From JANOZM01 sp031429355 (GTDB lineage Bacteria > Pseudomonadota > Gammaproteobacteria > Burkholderiales > Burkholderiaceae_E): a DNA stretch of 64,000 nucleotides. The notes beneath the pieces were generated by a model. That model had not been told where the DNA came from, searched no databases, and saw only the letters and a program-made list of their open reading frames with translations. Both the position numbers and the translations under genes were made by a program. The stretch covers positions 496,001 to 560,000 of the forward strand of contig JANOZM010000016.1 of assembly GCA_031429355.1 (NCBI GenBank), given 5' to 3'. Positions within the stretch are counted from its first letter, which is position 1. Each line of letters opens with the position of its first letter. This document shows, one piece after another, positions 33,700 to 44,500 of the stretch.

Positions 33700-36087
33700 T
33701 TAACTTTCGTTATCGTTAGCGCCTAACTTTGGCACTGACAATTTTGCGTCTTTTATACGTGGTTCCAGCAATTTACCTTTGCGCGCGCGCGCGCCGCGCC
33801 ACTCGGCTAGCTGGCGCAAGGTAAATACGTCTTCTCGCATTTTGCTACCTCGACCCATTCCGCTAACGGCTGCGCCGCGTTTATCCACCGGTAAAATAGC
33901 GCTTAAAAAATCACCTTTATCAAGCCCCATTAAGGTAACGCCACGACCACCATTTTTTAAAACTTTAATTTCATCCAACGGTACCAGTAACGCTTTGCCA
34001 TCGGTCGTTACACACAAGACATCCTTTACACCGGCCCCCACCACACGCGGCAAAATAGGTTGATCTTTGTCTTCCAAGGTCATAAACTGCTTGCCGGCTT
34101 TTAAGCGGCTAACCATGTCGCCCAGTTGCGCAACTAAGCCAAAACCACCCGCTGTTGCCAGCACAACAGTTTGCGTATTTGCGCCGGCAATTACATGCTC
34201 GCAACGTGCACCAGCTTCTAGTTCGATTAGGGTTGTGATCGGCACGCCGTCACCACGCGCCGAAGGCAGCGCATTAACCGGTACCGAAAGTGCCTTACCA
34301 TTTGAAGCGATGGCAATTAAGGTATCAGTAGTGCGTACTTCAAACGTGCCCGATAACTGATCACCCGACTTAAACGCAAATTGACTTGCATCGTGGCCGT
34401 GCCCTTGCCGTGCACGTACCCAACCTTTGTCCGACACAATGACTGTAACGGGTTCATCAATAATTTTAATGGTGACTAATGCCCGCGCAGCTTCTTCAAT
34501 AACAGTACGGCGTGCATCACCAAATGTTTTGGCATCTTGCTCAATTTCTTTAATGAGGCGACGACGCAAAGCACTGTCGGAACCTAACAATTCTTCTAAA
34601 CCTTTTTGCTCGGTGCGTAACTCTTTTAGTTCTTGCTCTAGCTTGATGTACTCGAGGCGCGCTAACTGGCGTAAGCGAATCTCTAAAATATCTTCGGCTT
34701 GGCGATCGCTCAATTTAAAGGCGGCAATTAAAGCGACTTTTGGCTCGTCGGATTCGCGAATGATGCGAATCACTTCGTCAATATTTAAAAGTACCTGTTG
34801 GCGACCTTCTAAAATATGAATACGGTCTAGCACTTTTGTTAATCGATGTTGCGTGCGTCGGGCAATGGTAGTAACGCGAAACTCAATCCATTCGCGCAAA
34901 ATGCTAAGCAAATCTTTTTGTGCAGGGCGACCGTCACGCCCTATCATTACCAAATTAATTGAAGCTGAGCTTTCGAGGCTAGTTTGCGCCAGCAACACTT
35001 GCATTAGTTCATGTTGGTCAATCTTGGATGTTTTAGGCTCAAACACAATGCGCACGGGCGCTTCGCGACCGCTTTCGTCACGGACGCTATCCAAAATAGA
35101 CAGCATTGATTGCTTGTTCGACAATTGATCAGGGCTTAAAGCCTTTTTTCCCAATTTAATCTTTGGGTTGGTAATTTCTTCAATCTCTTCTAAGACTTTC
35201 TGCGTTGAAACACCTGGTGGTAATTCGTAAATCACCCACTGCCATTGCCCGCGCGCCATTTCTTCTAACTTGTAACGCGCCCTTACCTTTAGTGACCCAC
35301 GACCAGTGCGATAAATTTCTTCGATCTCAGCGCCGCTAGAAATAATCTGGCCACCGCCGGGATAATCAGGTCCGCGTAAATCGGTTAACACTTCGGGCAA
35401 AGTGATTTTTGGGTTTTTAATTAACGCAATCGTGGCGGCGCAGACCTCGGTTAAGTTGTGCGAAGGAATTTCAGTAGCCATACCCACTGCAATACCGGAT
35501 GCGCCATTTAACAAAACGATAGGCAAACGCGCGGGCAATAACGCTGGCTCTTCGGTAGAACCATCGTAGTTAGGAATAAAGTCGACTGTGCCTTGATCAA
35601 TTTCGTCTAACAACAATCGGCTAAACGCGGTTAAACGGGCCTCGGTATAGCGCATCGCTGCAGCGCCATCACCATCGCGTGAACCAAAGTTACCTTGCCC
35701 ATCAATTAACGGGTAGCGCATGTTGAAATCTTGCGCTAAACGGACTAACGCGTCGTAGGCAGCCTGATCACCATGCGGGTGAAACCGGCCCAACACGTCG
35801 CCGACCACGCGTGCCGATTTAACTGGCTTTGCGGTCGAGCCTAAACCCATTGCATCCATCGCGTACAAAATGCGCCGTTGTACTGGCTTTAAGCCGTCTG
35901 CGACATCCGGTAGCGCGCGCCCTTTTACAACAGACACGGCGTAATCGAGGTAAGCGCGCTCTGCGTAAGCCGCCAAGGCAAGGGAGTCTGGGTCTACACC
36001 ACCTGTGTTCGAACCCGCATTAACCGGCGGATTTGGTGGGCTTGGAGGAAACAAGGAGGCTTGCGGAGTTTTTTTATCGTCATTCAT
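33700..36087 (-). CDS. parC: DNA topoisomerase IV subunit A
   Basis: The 795-residue protein has the breakage-reunion domain with active-site Tyr147 in AAAMRYTEARL and the motif GRFHPHGDQAAYDALVRLAQDF. At the positions equivalent to E. coli Ser80 and Glu84 it has Gln108 and Asp112. The QGNFGSRDGDGAAAMRYTEARL block and the six-bladed C-terminal propeller (SDKGWVRARQGHG, NGGRGVTLMGL) are typical of ParC rather than GyrA, whose C-terminal GyrA-box is not evident. ParC with ParE decatenates sister chromosomes. parE is not adjacent. The first 30 residues are a Pro/Asn-rich extension. Confidence 0.95.
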   Translation of the reverse strand: MNDDKKTPQASLFPPSPPNPPVNAGSNTGGVDPDSLALAAYAERAYLDYAVSVVKGRALPDVADGLKPVQRRILYAMDAMGLGSTAKPVKSARVVGDVLGRFHPHGDQAAYDALVRLAQDFNMRYPLIDGQGNFGSRDGDGAAAMRYTEARLTAFSRLLLDEIDQGTVDFIPNYDGSTEEPALLPARLPIVLLNGASGIAVGMATEIPSHNLTEVCAATIALIKNPKITLPEVLTDLRGPDYPGGGQIISSGAEIEEIYRTGRGSLKVRARYKLEEMARGQWQWVIYELPPGVSTQKVLEEIEEITNPKIKLGKKALSPDQLSNKQSMLSILDSVRDESGREAPVRIVFEPKTSKIDQHELMQVLLAQTSLESSASINLVMIGRDGRPAQKDLLSILREWIEFRVTTIARRTQHRLTKVLDRIHILEGRQQVLLNIDEVIRIIRESDEPKVALIAAFKLSDRQAEDILEIRLRQLARLEYIKLEQELKELRTEQKGLEELLGSDSALRRRLIKEIEQDAKTFGDARRTVIEEAARALVTIKIIDEPVTVIVSDKGWVRARQGHGHDASQFAFKSGDQLSGTFEVRTTDTLIAIASNGKALSVPVNALPSARGDGVPITTLIELEAGARCEHVIAGANTQTVVLATAGGFGLVAQLGDMVSRLKAGKQFMTLEDKDQPILPRVVGAGVKDVLCVTTDGKALLVPLDEIKVLKNGGRGVTLMGLDKGDFLSAILPVDKRGAAVSGMGRGSKMREDVFTLRQLAEWRGARARKGKLLEPRIKDAKLSVPKLGANDNES

Positions 36088-36233
36088 GCCGTGATGATAA
36101 TAGACAGGATCGAATTTTTTAATTGCACTTGTAGCCTGTGCGCTTTTGGAGCGCTAAAAATGGCCCATTTCGTTTTCTGTCAGAATGCGCGCCCAAGACC
36201 GTTTTTAGCCTGCACAAATCTAAAGCACACCTG

Positions 36234-38618
36234 ATGAGCACAACAACAGCACACGCCGCACTATCGCAACGAATTTTGACCCAACTAAGCGCCGAAGTGG
36301 CCGCACCGGCCCGCGATGTAAATGCCGCGGTACAACTGTTGGATGAAGGCGCAACGGTGCCGTTTATTTCGCGTTACCGCAAAGAAGTAACGGGCGGATT
36401 AACCGATACGCAACTGCGTTTGTTAGAAGAACGCTTGGCCTACTTGCGCGAGTTAGAAGATCGCCGCGCTGCAATATTAAAATCGGTTGAAGAACTGGGC
36501 AAACTAACCCCAGAGTTGTTTTCGCAATTGGATCAAGCCGACACTAAGCAACGTTTAGAGGACCTCTATGCACCTTACAAACCCAAGCGTAGAACAAAAG
36601 CGCAAACAGCCCGTGAAGCTGGCTTAGAGCCTTTAGCAATGGGACTTTTAAACGACCCAACGCTCGACCCAACGACCGAAGCTGGTAAGTATTTAAATCC
36701 AACCGCAAATATTGAAACCACCGCGCAAGCCCTCGAAGGTGCACGTGATATTTTGGCCGAAGACTTTGCACAACAAGCCGATTTACTGGCCGGACTACGT
36801 GCCTATATTTGGGATACCGGTGTGTTGCAATCAGCCGCCAATACCGAAGGGGGCACACCCGACGAAAAGTTTCGCGACTACTTTGAGTTTTCTGAGACCA
36901 TTCGTACAGTGCCTTCGCATCGTGCCTTGGCGCTATTGCGCGGTCGCGAAGTGGGCAGCCTAACCATCAAATTAGTGATTGAACACGAAGAAGGCACAGC
37001 CCATCCGTGCGAAGGCCGCATAGCGAACTTTAACAATATTAAAAACCTAAATCGTGCTGCCGATAAATGGCTGCAAGACCTTTGTCGTTATACATGGCGC
37101 ATTAAATTGTCGTGGTCTTTAGAAAGCGATGCGCTAATGCGGCTGCGCGAGCAAGGCCAAGCAGAAGCCATAAAAGTATTTGCAATGAACTTAAAAGATT
37201 TATTGCTAGCTGCACCGGCCGGCCCAAAAATTGTGATGGGATTAGACCCAGGTATTCGTACAGGCGTTAAATTAGCGGTAGTCGACGGCACCGGAAAATT
37301 ATTGGCCACCGATACTATCTACCCGCACGAACCACGAAAAGATTGGGATGGTTCGATTAACCGAATCGCCCAACATTGTGCTTTGCATAAAGTAAATTTA
37401 ATCGCCATCGGTAACGGCACGGCTTCGCGTGAAACCGATAAATTAGTACTCGACTTTTTTACGCAATTTAAGTTAAGCCACATTAAAAAAATTGTAGTCT
37501 CTGAAGCGGGTGCCTCGGTGTACTCGGCCTCCGAGTTAGCCAGCAAAGAATTCCCCGATTTAGACGTTAGTATTCGCGGAGCGGTATCGATTGCACGTCG
37601 TTTACAAGACCCGTTGGCCGAGCTGGTAAAAATCGATCCAAAAGCAATTGGCGTAGGCCAATACCAGCACGACGTTGACCAACGACAGCTAGCGCAAAGC
37701 TTAGATAAAGTTGTTGAGGATTGCGTAAACTCGGTCGGTGTCGATGTAAATACCGCTTCGCCCGCCCTGCTCGCGCGCGTCTCGGGTTTAAACAGTATTT
37801 TGGCCGAGAACGTTGTGGCTTGGCGAGAAAAAAATGGAGCCTTTGCAAATCGGGCTGCGTTGTTAAAAGTACCACGCCTTGGCGAGAAAACTTATCAACA
37901 AGCTGCTGGTTTTTTACGCGTTAACGACGGTGACAACCCATTGGATCGTTCTGCGGTACACCCCGAATCGTACCCTTTAGTCGAACGTATTTTAGAGCGA
38001 CTCAAAAAGCCGTTGCCCGAAGTGATGGGACAAAGTTCAGTCGTTAAAAGCTTTAAGCCAGAATCCGTGGTGGATGCAGTGTATGGATTACCTACAGTAG
38101 TCGACGTATTACTTGAATTAGAAAAACCCGGCCGCGATCCGCGCCCCGAATTTGTTACCGCCAGTTTTAAAGAAGGCGTAGAAGAACTGCGCGACTTGCG
38201 CCCTGACATGATTTTAGAAGGTGTCGTAACTAACGTGACTAACTTTGGCGCGTTTGTGGATATTGGGGTTCATCAAGACGGTTTGGTTCATATCTCTGCC
38301 CTATCGACTAAATTTGTTAGCGACCCACACACTGTTGTAAAGGCTGGTGAGGTTGTAAAAGTTAAAGTGCTAGAAATCGATTTGGCACGTAAGCGCGTGG
38401 CATTAACCATGCGATTAACGGATACAGCACCAAAACCGGGCGAAACTGCGAGCAATACCGGTGGTCAACGTAGTTCGCAAAAGAGTGGTTCGTTTGGTGC
38501 TGGAAGTGGTGCAGGCAACCGTTCGAGCCAAGGCGGCGGTGGGCAAAATGCAGGCGGCGGTAAAGCTGTTTTGGGAAATAGTGCAATGGCTGAAGCGTTT
38601 GCCAAACTGAAAAAATAG
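36234..38618 (+). CDS. tex: Transcription accessory protein Tex (S1 RNA-binding)
   Basis: The ATG at 36234 (MSTTTAHAALSQRI) gives 794 residues; an upstream in-frame start at 36138 adds 32 unlikely residues. Tex landmarks are the N-terminal region VPFISRYRKEVTGGLTDTQLR, the YqgF RNase H-like domain GLDPGIRTGVKLAVVDGTG, helix-hairpin-helix VDVNTASPALLARVSGLN, and the S1 domain GVVTNVTNFGAFVDIGVHQDGLVHISALS. The C-terminus is a Gly/Ser/Asn-rich tail of about 70 residues. Tex binds nucleic acids and influences transcription. No good ribosome site precedes the ATG. It is divergent from parC. Confidence 0.95.
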   Translation: MSTTTAHAALSQRILTQLSAEVAAPARDVNAAVQLLDEGATVPFISRYRKEVTGGLTDTQLRLLEERLAYLRELEDRRAAILKSVEELGKLTPELFSQLDQADTKQRLEDLYAPYKPKRRTKAQTAREAGLEPLAMGLLNDPTLDPTTEAGKYLNPTANIETTAQALEGARDILAEDFAQQADLLAGLRAYIWDTGVLQSAANTEGGTPDEKFRDYFEFSETIRTVPSHRALALLRGREVGSLTIKLVIEHEEGTAHPCEGRIANFNNIKNLNRAADKWLQDLCRYTWRIKLSWSLESDALMRLREQGQAEAIKVFAMNLKDLLLAAPAGPKIVMGLDPGIRTGVKLAVVDGTGKLLATDTIYPHEPRKDWDGSINRIAQHCALHKVNLIAIGNGTASRETDKLVLDFFTQFKLSHIKKIVVSEAGASVYSASELASKEFPDLDVSIRGAVSIARRLQDPLAELVKIDPKAIGVGQYQHDVDQRQLAQSLDKVVEDCVNSVGVDVNTASPALLARVSGLNSILAENVVAWREKNGAFANRAALLKVPRLGEKTYQQAAGFLRVNDGDNPLDRSAVHPESYPLVERILERLKKPLPEVMGQSSVVKSFKPESVVDAVYGLPTVVDVLLELEKPGRDPRPEFVTASFKEGVEELRDLRPDMILEGVVTNVTNFGAFVDIGVHQDGLVHISALSTKFVSDPHTVVKAGEVVKVKVLEIDLARKRVALTMRLTDTAPKPGETASNTGGQRSSQKSGSFGAGSGAGNRSSQGGGGQNAGGGKAVLGNSAMAEAFAKLKK

Positions 38619-38650
38619 GTTTGTAAAAATATTCACCTAAGGTCTGCTAC

Positions 38651-38664
38651 ATTGTTAGAACAAT
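38651..38664. promoter_or_regulatory. Short palindrome before the exported hydrolase gene
   Basis: ATTGTT (38651-38656) and AACAAT (38659-38664) are inverted copies with two bases between. They lie 22 bases before the ATG at 38686 and near the GGAGG ribosome site. This could be an operator overlapping the promoter; no direct evidence. Confidence 0.25.
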
Positions 38665-38685
38665 AAAGAAACTGGAGGCAATATC

Positions 38686-40209
38686 ATGGGACTTAAGCAA
38701 TTTAGTTTGCAGCAACGCCGTAAATTTTTAGGGCAAGCTGCTGCGGTTAATACTGGTTTAATGGTTAAACGAATTATTGCGCCCGCTTTAACTGCACTTA
38801 CTTCTTTAGCACTGTTAGCGGCTTGTTCATCGTCGCCCAAAGCGCCAACTGCACCTACTCAAGCCCCTCCAAAGCAAGCTACAGCGCCAACGGCCCCAGC
38901 CATCGTGTCGGCTGCAAAAGCGGCAGATTTACCGCCCATCATTTTTGTACATGGCAATGGCGATACGGCCGCGCTTTGGACTACTACAATGTGGCGCTTC
39001 GAAACTAATGGATGGCCGCGCAATCGTTTATTTGCAGTTGACTTTGCTTACCCACAAGCGCGTACCGATGACGGTATTGCCCAAGAAGGTCGCTCTAGCT
39101 CAGCCGATCAACTACGCGAGCTAGCTGCCGAGGTCGACCGGGTTAAGCAAATTACTGGCGCTGCCAAAGTTATTTTAATTGGCAACTCGCGCGGTGGCTT
39201 TGCGATTCGCAATTACATTCGTAATGGCAATGGCCGCAGCACCGTATTAGCTGCAGTGATGGGCGGTACACCCAACCATGGCGTTTGGCGCAGCGCTACG
39301 TTCAACCCGCAAAGTGAATTTAATGGCATGAGCCGCTTTTTAACGGCTTTAAATTCGCCGCAAACTAACGACGGTGCTGAAATAACGCCGGGCGTTTTCT
39401 TTGCCACTATTTTATCGGACAATAACGATAAGTTTGCCCAACCCGATGGCCGTTGGATTGGTCAGCCCGGCACGCCCACGGGCGTTACTTATGAAAGCCC
39501 GGCACTACGCGGAGCAACAAACATTGTTTTGCCAAAACGCGACCATCGCGAAACATCATTTCACCACGAAGCATTTGCAGCCACTTATAAATTTTTAACT
39601 GGCAACGCGCCCGGCAGAACAACTATTGCTCGCGAAGAGCAAATTGTTTTAAACGGAAAAATTGCTGGGCTTTCTGGCGGCTCTTCGGGGGAGCTAACTA
39701 ATTTGCCGTTACCAAATTCACGCTTAAGTATTTACGCAGTTAACGGGCAAACGGGTGAACGTTTAGGCGGTGCTGTGCATCAAAAAACAATTGGACGAGA
39801 TGGTTTTTGGGGGCCCTTCCAAGGTCGCTCGGATGTGAGCTACGAGTTTGTTATTGAAGCATCTGGCTTTGCCACAACCCATATTTACCGCTCGCCATTT
39901 GCGCGTTCTAGTGATGTCGTGAATATGCGACCCGTAAAGTTGGCTGATAGCGATCGTGACGGGGCTTCGGTCGTAACAATGACTCGGCCACGTGGCTATT
40001 TTGGTGTCGGGCGCGACCGCATGAGCTTGGATGGAATTTCGCCACCACCCGGAATTACAGCCGGCATTGCTGGGCTATCGTCATCAAAAATTAAAGTAAT
40101 GACGGCGGGCTACAGAACCGTCATCGCCGAATTTAATCAAGAGAAAATTGCAGTGCGTACTTGGAGCGCGAAAGACAACCGCAGTGTTATTGCGGAGTTT
40201 CACGAGTAA
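38686..40209 (+). CDS. Exported lipase/esterase-like alpha/beta hydrolase
   Basis: The ATG at 38686 is preceded by GGAGG at a good distance and gives 507 residues. The N-terminus holds QQRRKFLGQ, a twin-arginine-like motif, and then a second start-like Met26 with a basic/hydrophobic stretch ending in the lipobox LLAAC (Cys47). An internal start at 38761 would produce a standard lipoprotein signal but has no ribosome site. The hydrolase domain follows a Pro/Ala-rich linker: IIFVHGNGDTAALW, nucleophile Ser168 in IGNSRGGFA. The C-terminal ~180 residues look like a separate beta-rich domain (RLSIYAVNGQTGERLGG, FVIEASGFATTHIYRS). Probably a surface or periplasmic lipase; substrate unknown. Confidence 0.78.
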   Translation: MGLKQFSLQQRRKFLGQAAAVNTGLMVKRIIAPALTALTSLALLAACSSSPKAPTAPTQAPPKQATAPTAPAIVSAAKAADLPPIIFVHGNGDTAALWTTTMWRFETNGWPRNRLFAVDFAYPQARTDDGIAQEGRSSSADQLRELAAEVDRVKQITGAAKVILIGNSRGGFAIRNYIRNGNGRSTVLAAVMGGTPNHGVWRSATFNPQSEFNGMSRFLTALNSPQTNDGAEITPGVFFATILSDNNDKFAQPDGRWIGQPGTPTGVTYESPALRGATNIVLPKRDHRETSFHHEAFAATYKFLTGNAPGRTTIAREEQIVLNGKIAGLSGGSSGELTNLPLPNSRLSIYAVNGQTGERLGGAVHQKTIGRDGFWGPFQGRSDVSYEFVIEASGFATTHIYRSPFARSSDVVNMRPVKLADSDRDGASVVTMTRPRGYFGVGRDRMSLDGISPPPGITAGIAGLSSSKIKVMTAGYRTVIAEFNQEKIAVRTWSAKDNRSVIAEFHE

Positions 40210-40210
40210 A

Positions 40211-40687
40211 TTATTTTTGCAGCAATGCAACAGCTTGCGCGGCGATACCTTCGCCGCGCCCGGTAAAGCCCAACCATTCGGTCGTTTTACCTTTTACATT
40301 CACTTGCGCCACATCTACACCTAAATCGCTAGCGATGTTTGCAATCATTGCGTCCACATAGGGGCGAATTTTGGGGGCTTGCGCAACAATTGTGGCGTCC
40401 ACATTAACCACTTGCCACCCCGCTTGCGTAACCGATTGCATTGCAGCGCGCAGTAGTACTCGACTATCAGCCCCTTTGTAAGCTGCGTCTGTATCAGGAA
40501 AATGTTTACCAATATCGCCTAAACCAGCGGCGCCAAGTAAAGCGTCGGTAATTGCATGCAGTAGCACATCGGCATCGGAATGGCCTAATAATCCAAACTC
40601 GTATGGAATGGTAACGCCACCCATAATTAACGGCCGCCCCGGTACTAGGGCATGCACATCAAAACCTTGGCCGATTCGAATATTCAT
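40211..40687 (-). CDS. ispF: 2-C-methyl-D-erythritol 2,4-cyclodiphosphate synthase
   Basis: The 158-residue protein contains the metal-binding DVHAL, the LGHSDADVLLHAITDALLGAAGLGDIGKHFPDTD signature and the closing TEWLGFTGRGEGIAAQAVALL, full length for IspF. It makes the cyclic diphosphate in the MEP pathway of isoprenoid synthesis. ispD, the enzyme two steps earlier, is directly upstream with about 37 bases between, and the two are often adjacent or fused. It converges with the hydrolase gene with one base between stops. Confidence 0.97.
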   Translation of the reverse strand: MNIRIGQGFDVHALVPGRPLIMGGVTIPYEFGLLGHSDADVLLHAITDALLGAAGLGDIGKHFPDTDAAYKGADSRVLLRAAMQSVTQAGWQVVNVDATIVAQAPKIRPYVDAMIANIASDLGVDVAQVNVKGKTTEWLGFTGRGEGIAAQAVALLQK

Positions 40688-40724
40688 TGTGTACTTTCTA
40701 TTTTTATTTTGGTAGCGGGAGCGC

Positions 40725-41510
40725 TTATTTTCGCAACAACCGCTCGGCCCAAATCAAGTCGTCGGGCAAAGTAATTTTAAAATTTTCGCGCTCACCCTCA
40801 ACCAACACTACCGAGTGTCCGGCGGCTTCCATTGCGCTGGCTTCGTCGGTCACATCAGCAAATTGTTTTAGCGCCGATTGCAGCAAACCAATGCGAAACA
40901 TTTGCGGGGTTTGGGCTAGCCACAACCCGTCACGCGATAAAGTTGTTTGAACTTTCGCGCCTGATTCAGCGCTGCTATTATTGCGTGCGCTGCGCTTTAC
41001 CGTATCTACTACTGGAATGGCCAACAAACCGCCAATATTTGGGTTGCTTTGCGCTTGCAACAATACGGTATCAATTAACCGACTCAAGGCATTGGTACTT
41101 AAGCCCGGGCGCGCGGCATCATGAACCAACACCCAATCATTCGCTTGGGCTTTCTGCGCTAAACAATGCGCTAACCCATTGGCTACGGAAGCAGCACGGC
41201 TAGCGCCACCGCAAAAGGCCAGACTGATTCGACTGCTTTCGTTTAAAACGGCCATTAGGGCATTTTGGCTTAAGGTATCTTGCGACGAAACGACGACGGT
41301 TACACCGAGCACTCGCGTATCAGCTAACAGCGCACGAACGGCCCACTCTAGGATGGTCTGCTCACCAATTTTTAAAAATTGCTTTGGCATGGCCGCGCTT
41401 GCCATACGAACACCAACCCCAGCGGCGGGAATGACGGCCCAAATTCGCGGCTGTTCTGCGGCAAGATTGCCTTGGTTCAAGAGTGGTTTGATAGCGGTGC
41501 TAAGAGACAT
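40725..41510 (-). CDS. ispD: 2-C-methyl-D-erythritol 4-phosphate cytidylyltransferase
   Basis: The ATG at 41510 gives 261 residues; a GTG at 41573 would add 21 residues and almost touch the divergent mfd start, so it is less likely. The CTP-binding motif AAGVGVRMASAAMPKQFL, WVLVHDAARPGLS and a late TDEASAMEAAGH VVLVEGE region are those of IspD. The enzyme joins CTP and MEP in the MEP pathway. The first ~25 residues before the motif are longer than in E. coli. It is divergent from mfd, separated by only about 66 bases, so promoters overlap. Confidence 0.94.
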   Translation of the reverse strand: MSLSTAIKPLLNQGNLAAEQPRIWAVIPAAGVGVRMASAAMPKQFLKIGEQTILEWAVRALLADTRVLGVTVVVSSQDTLSQNALMAVLNESSRISLAFCGGASRAASVANGLAHCLAQKAQANDWVLVHDAARPGLSTNALSRLIDTVLLQAQSNPNIGGLLAIPVVDTVKRSARNNSSAESGAKVQTTLSRDGLWLAQTPQMFRIGLLQSALKQFADVTDEASAMEAAGHSVVLVEGERENFKITLPDDLIWAERLLRK

Positions 41511-41576
41511 AGGGTTTAAAATCAGGAGATTCAAAATTATAGGCTGATTTACGTCAAAGCCCGCGCCCCACACTCC

Positions 41577-44500
41577 GTGTCGTCATCCCTTCCCAGCTCG
41601 TTTCAATTACCCGCACCCGGCGCGCAAACCACTTTAGAGTTTGGCGCCGGTTCTAGCGACGCTCAAGTTTTATCCCAACTGCTTAGCCGCTGCGCGCAAG
41701 CGAAACGACTACTGTTATGCGTTGTGGCCAATCCGGCGGATGCCAATCGCTTAATTGAAGAATTGAGCTGGTTTAGTCCTAACAGCAAAGTAGCGCTGCT
41801 ATCCGATTGGGAAACCCTACCCTATGACACGTTTTCCCCGCACGTCGATTTAGTTTCCGAGCGGCTATCGACTTTATGGCGATTGCAGCGCGGTGAATTA
41901 GATGCCGTCATTGTGTCGGCCTCAACTGCATTACAAAAAATTGCGCCGCCCAGCTATTTAGCTGGGCATAGTTTTGCGTTTAAAAAGAAGCAACGTGTTG
42001 CCGAAAATTTATTGCGCGATCAATTAGTCACCGCCGGCTACGAAAATGTTTCGCAAGTCGTTAAACCGGGTGAGTATTCGGTTCGCGGTAGCTTAATCGA
42101 CTTATACCCTATGGGTGCCACCCTTCCATTTCGCCTCGATTTGTTTGGTGACGAATTAGAATCCATTCGAACCTTCGATCCTGATACACAACGTACGTTG
42201 TATGCAGTAGATTCCATTGCACTTTTGCCCGGACGTGAATTTCCTACCGACGAAGAAGCCCGCGTCAAATTTCGCGGCCGTTGGCGCGATTATTTCGATG
42301 GTGACCCAAGCCGTTCGATTGTTTACAAAGATATCGGCAACGGTATTTTTAGTGGTGGCATCGAGTATTACCTACCATTATTTTTTGAGCAAGCCGCTAG
42401 CTTGTTTGACTATGTTCCCGAGGAAGCACTAGTTGTTTCTCTCGGCCCTTTGCAAGAAGCCTTTGATGGATTTTTAGATGACGCGCGGGGACGCTATCGC
42501 TTTATGGGCAAAGATAGCGAACGCCCCTTAATGGCGCCGCAAGATATTTTTCTGTCCGACGAAGACTTTTTTGCCCAAGCCAATACGCGCGGACGATTGT
42601 CTTTACGCCGTACCGCAGAGCCAACCAACACCCTGCCCGATGTAGCGATAGAACGTCGTGCCGAAGACCCAGTCATTAGCCTACGCGCGTGGATAAATGG
42701 TGGCCTAGCGCGCACCGTTTTAATTTCAGAGTCGGCAGGTCGTACCGAAACGCTGTTGCAATACCTTAACGAATTGGGCATCAAACCCCATCCGGTTGCC
42801 GATTGGCAAAGCGCCCAAACCGCTGAGGCGAATTTGATGCTAATGACCGCCCCGTTGTACGAAGGGTTCATGGCGGCTCTACCTGATGGCAGCCAATTAG
42901 CCTTAGTGACCGAAGGCGAATTATTCGGTGGTAATGCAAAGCGCAGCCGACGGGCTTCGCGCGGCGTGCAAACCAATGTCGATGCGATTATTCGAGACTT
43001 GTCCGAATTGCGTATTGGCGATCCGGTAGTGCATGTGCAACACGGTGTAGGTCGTTACCAAGGTTTAATTAGTTTAGATATTGGCGATGGCGAAACCGAG
43101 TTTTTGCATTTAAGTTATGCCGCTGAAGCTAAGCTTTATGTTCCAGTTTCGCAATTGCATGTTATTACCCGTTATAGCGGCGCTGGTGGCGATGATGCGC
43201 CGTTGCATAGCCTTGGGTCAGGCCAATGGGAAAAAGCTAAACGCAAAGCGGCAGAGCAAGCGCGCGACACCGCTGCAGAATTATTAAATCTCTATGCTCG
43301 CCGCGCGGCACGTGTGGGGCATAGCTTTAAATTTAGCGCGCGCGATTACGAAGCATTTGCGGCCTCATTTGCGTTCGAAGAAACACCCGATCAGTTGGCT
43401 GCAATCCATGCCACCATCCAAGACATGATTTCGGAAAAACCGATGGACCGCTTGGTCTGTGGCGACGTTGGTTTTGGCAAAACTGAAGTGGCTTTAAGGG
43501 CAGCCTTTATAGCCATCGCCGATAATAAGCAAGTGGCCGTGCTGTGCCCCACCACGCTATTGGCCGAGCAACACTTTCAGACCTTTAAAGATCGCTTTGC
43601 CGATTGGCCTGTAAAAATTGCCGAGCTGTCGCGTTTTCGTAATGCCAAAGAAATTGCTGCTGCAATGGAAGGTATTGAAAGCGGACAAATTGATATTGTG
43701 GTGGGGACTCACAAATTATTTAGCAAGGATGTAAAGTTTAGTCGCCTAGGTTTGTGCATCATTGATGAAGAACATCGTTTTGGTGTTCGTCACAAAGAAG
43801 CACTCAAGGCCATGCGTGCCGAAGTGGATATTTTGACTTTGACCGCAACGCCGATACCGCGCACCTTAGCAATGAGCTTAGAAGGTCTGCGCGACTTTTC
43901 TGTTATTGCTACGGCGCCGCAAAAACGCCTAGCAATAAAAACTTTTGTACGTCGTGAATCAGACGGTGCAATTAGGGAAGCCTTGTTACGCGAGCTAAAA
44001 CGTGGTGGTCAGTGTTACTTCTTGCATAACGAAGTAGACACCATTCAAAACCGTAAATTGATGCTCGAAAAATTAGTTCCCGAAGCTCGCATTGCTGTAG
44101 CGCACGGCCAAATGCCCGAGCGCGAACTCGAGCGCGTGATGCGCGATTTCACTACGCAACGCTTTAACGTGTTGCTGTGCACGACGATTGTCGAAACCGG
44201 CATCGACGTTCCGACCGCTAACACCATCGTAATGCACCGTGCCGATAAGTTTGGTTTAGCCCAATTGCATCAATTGCGCGGCCGCGTGGGACGTTCGCAC
44301 CATCAGGCGTATGCGTATTTGCTAATTCCTGACGAAGGCGCGATTACCAAAGACGCTACCAAACGATTAGAAGCCATTCAAGCCATGGAAGAACTTGGCT
44401 CGGGCTTTTTCTTAGCAATGCACGATTTAGAAATTCGTGGTGCTGGTGAAGTACTCGGTGAATCACAATCGGGCGAGGTTATTCAGGTCGGATTTCAAAT

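Noticed and set aside
36138..36233. N-terminal extension of Tex
   Set aside because: The extra 32 residues are not Tex-like and the conserved start MSTTTAHAALSQ fits the ATG at 36234.
42494..42976. 160-codon minus-strand frame
   Set aside because: It lies inside mfd, which is continuous and has family motifs across this stretch.
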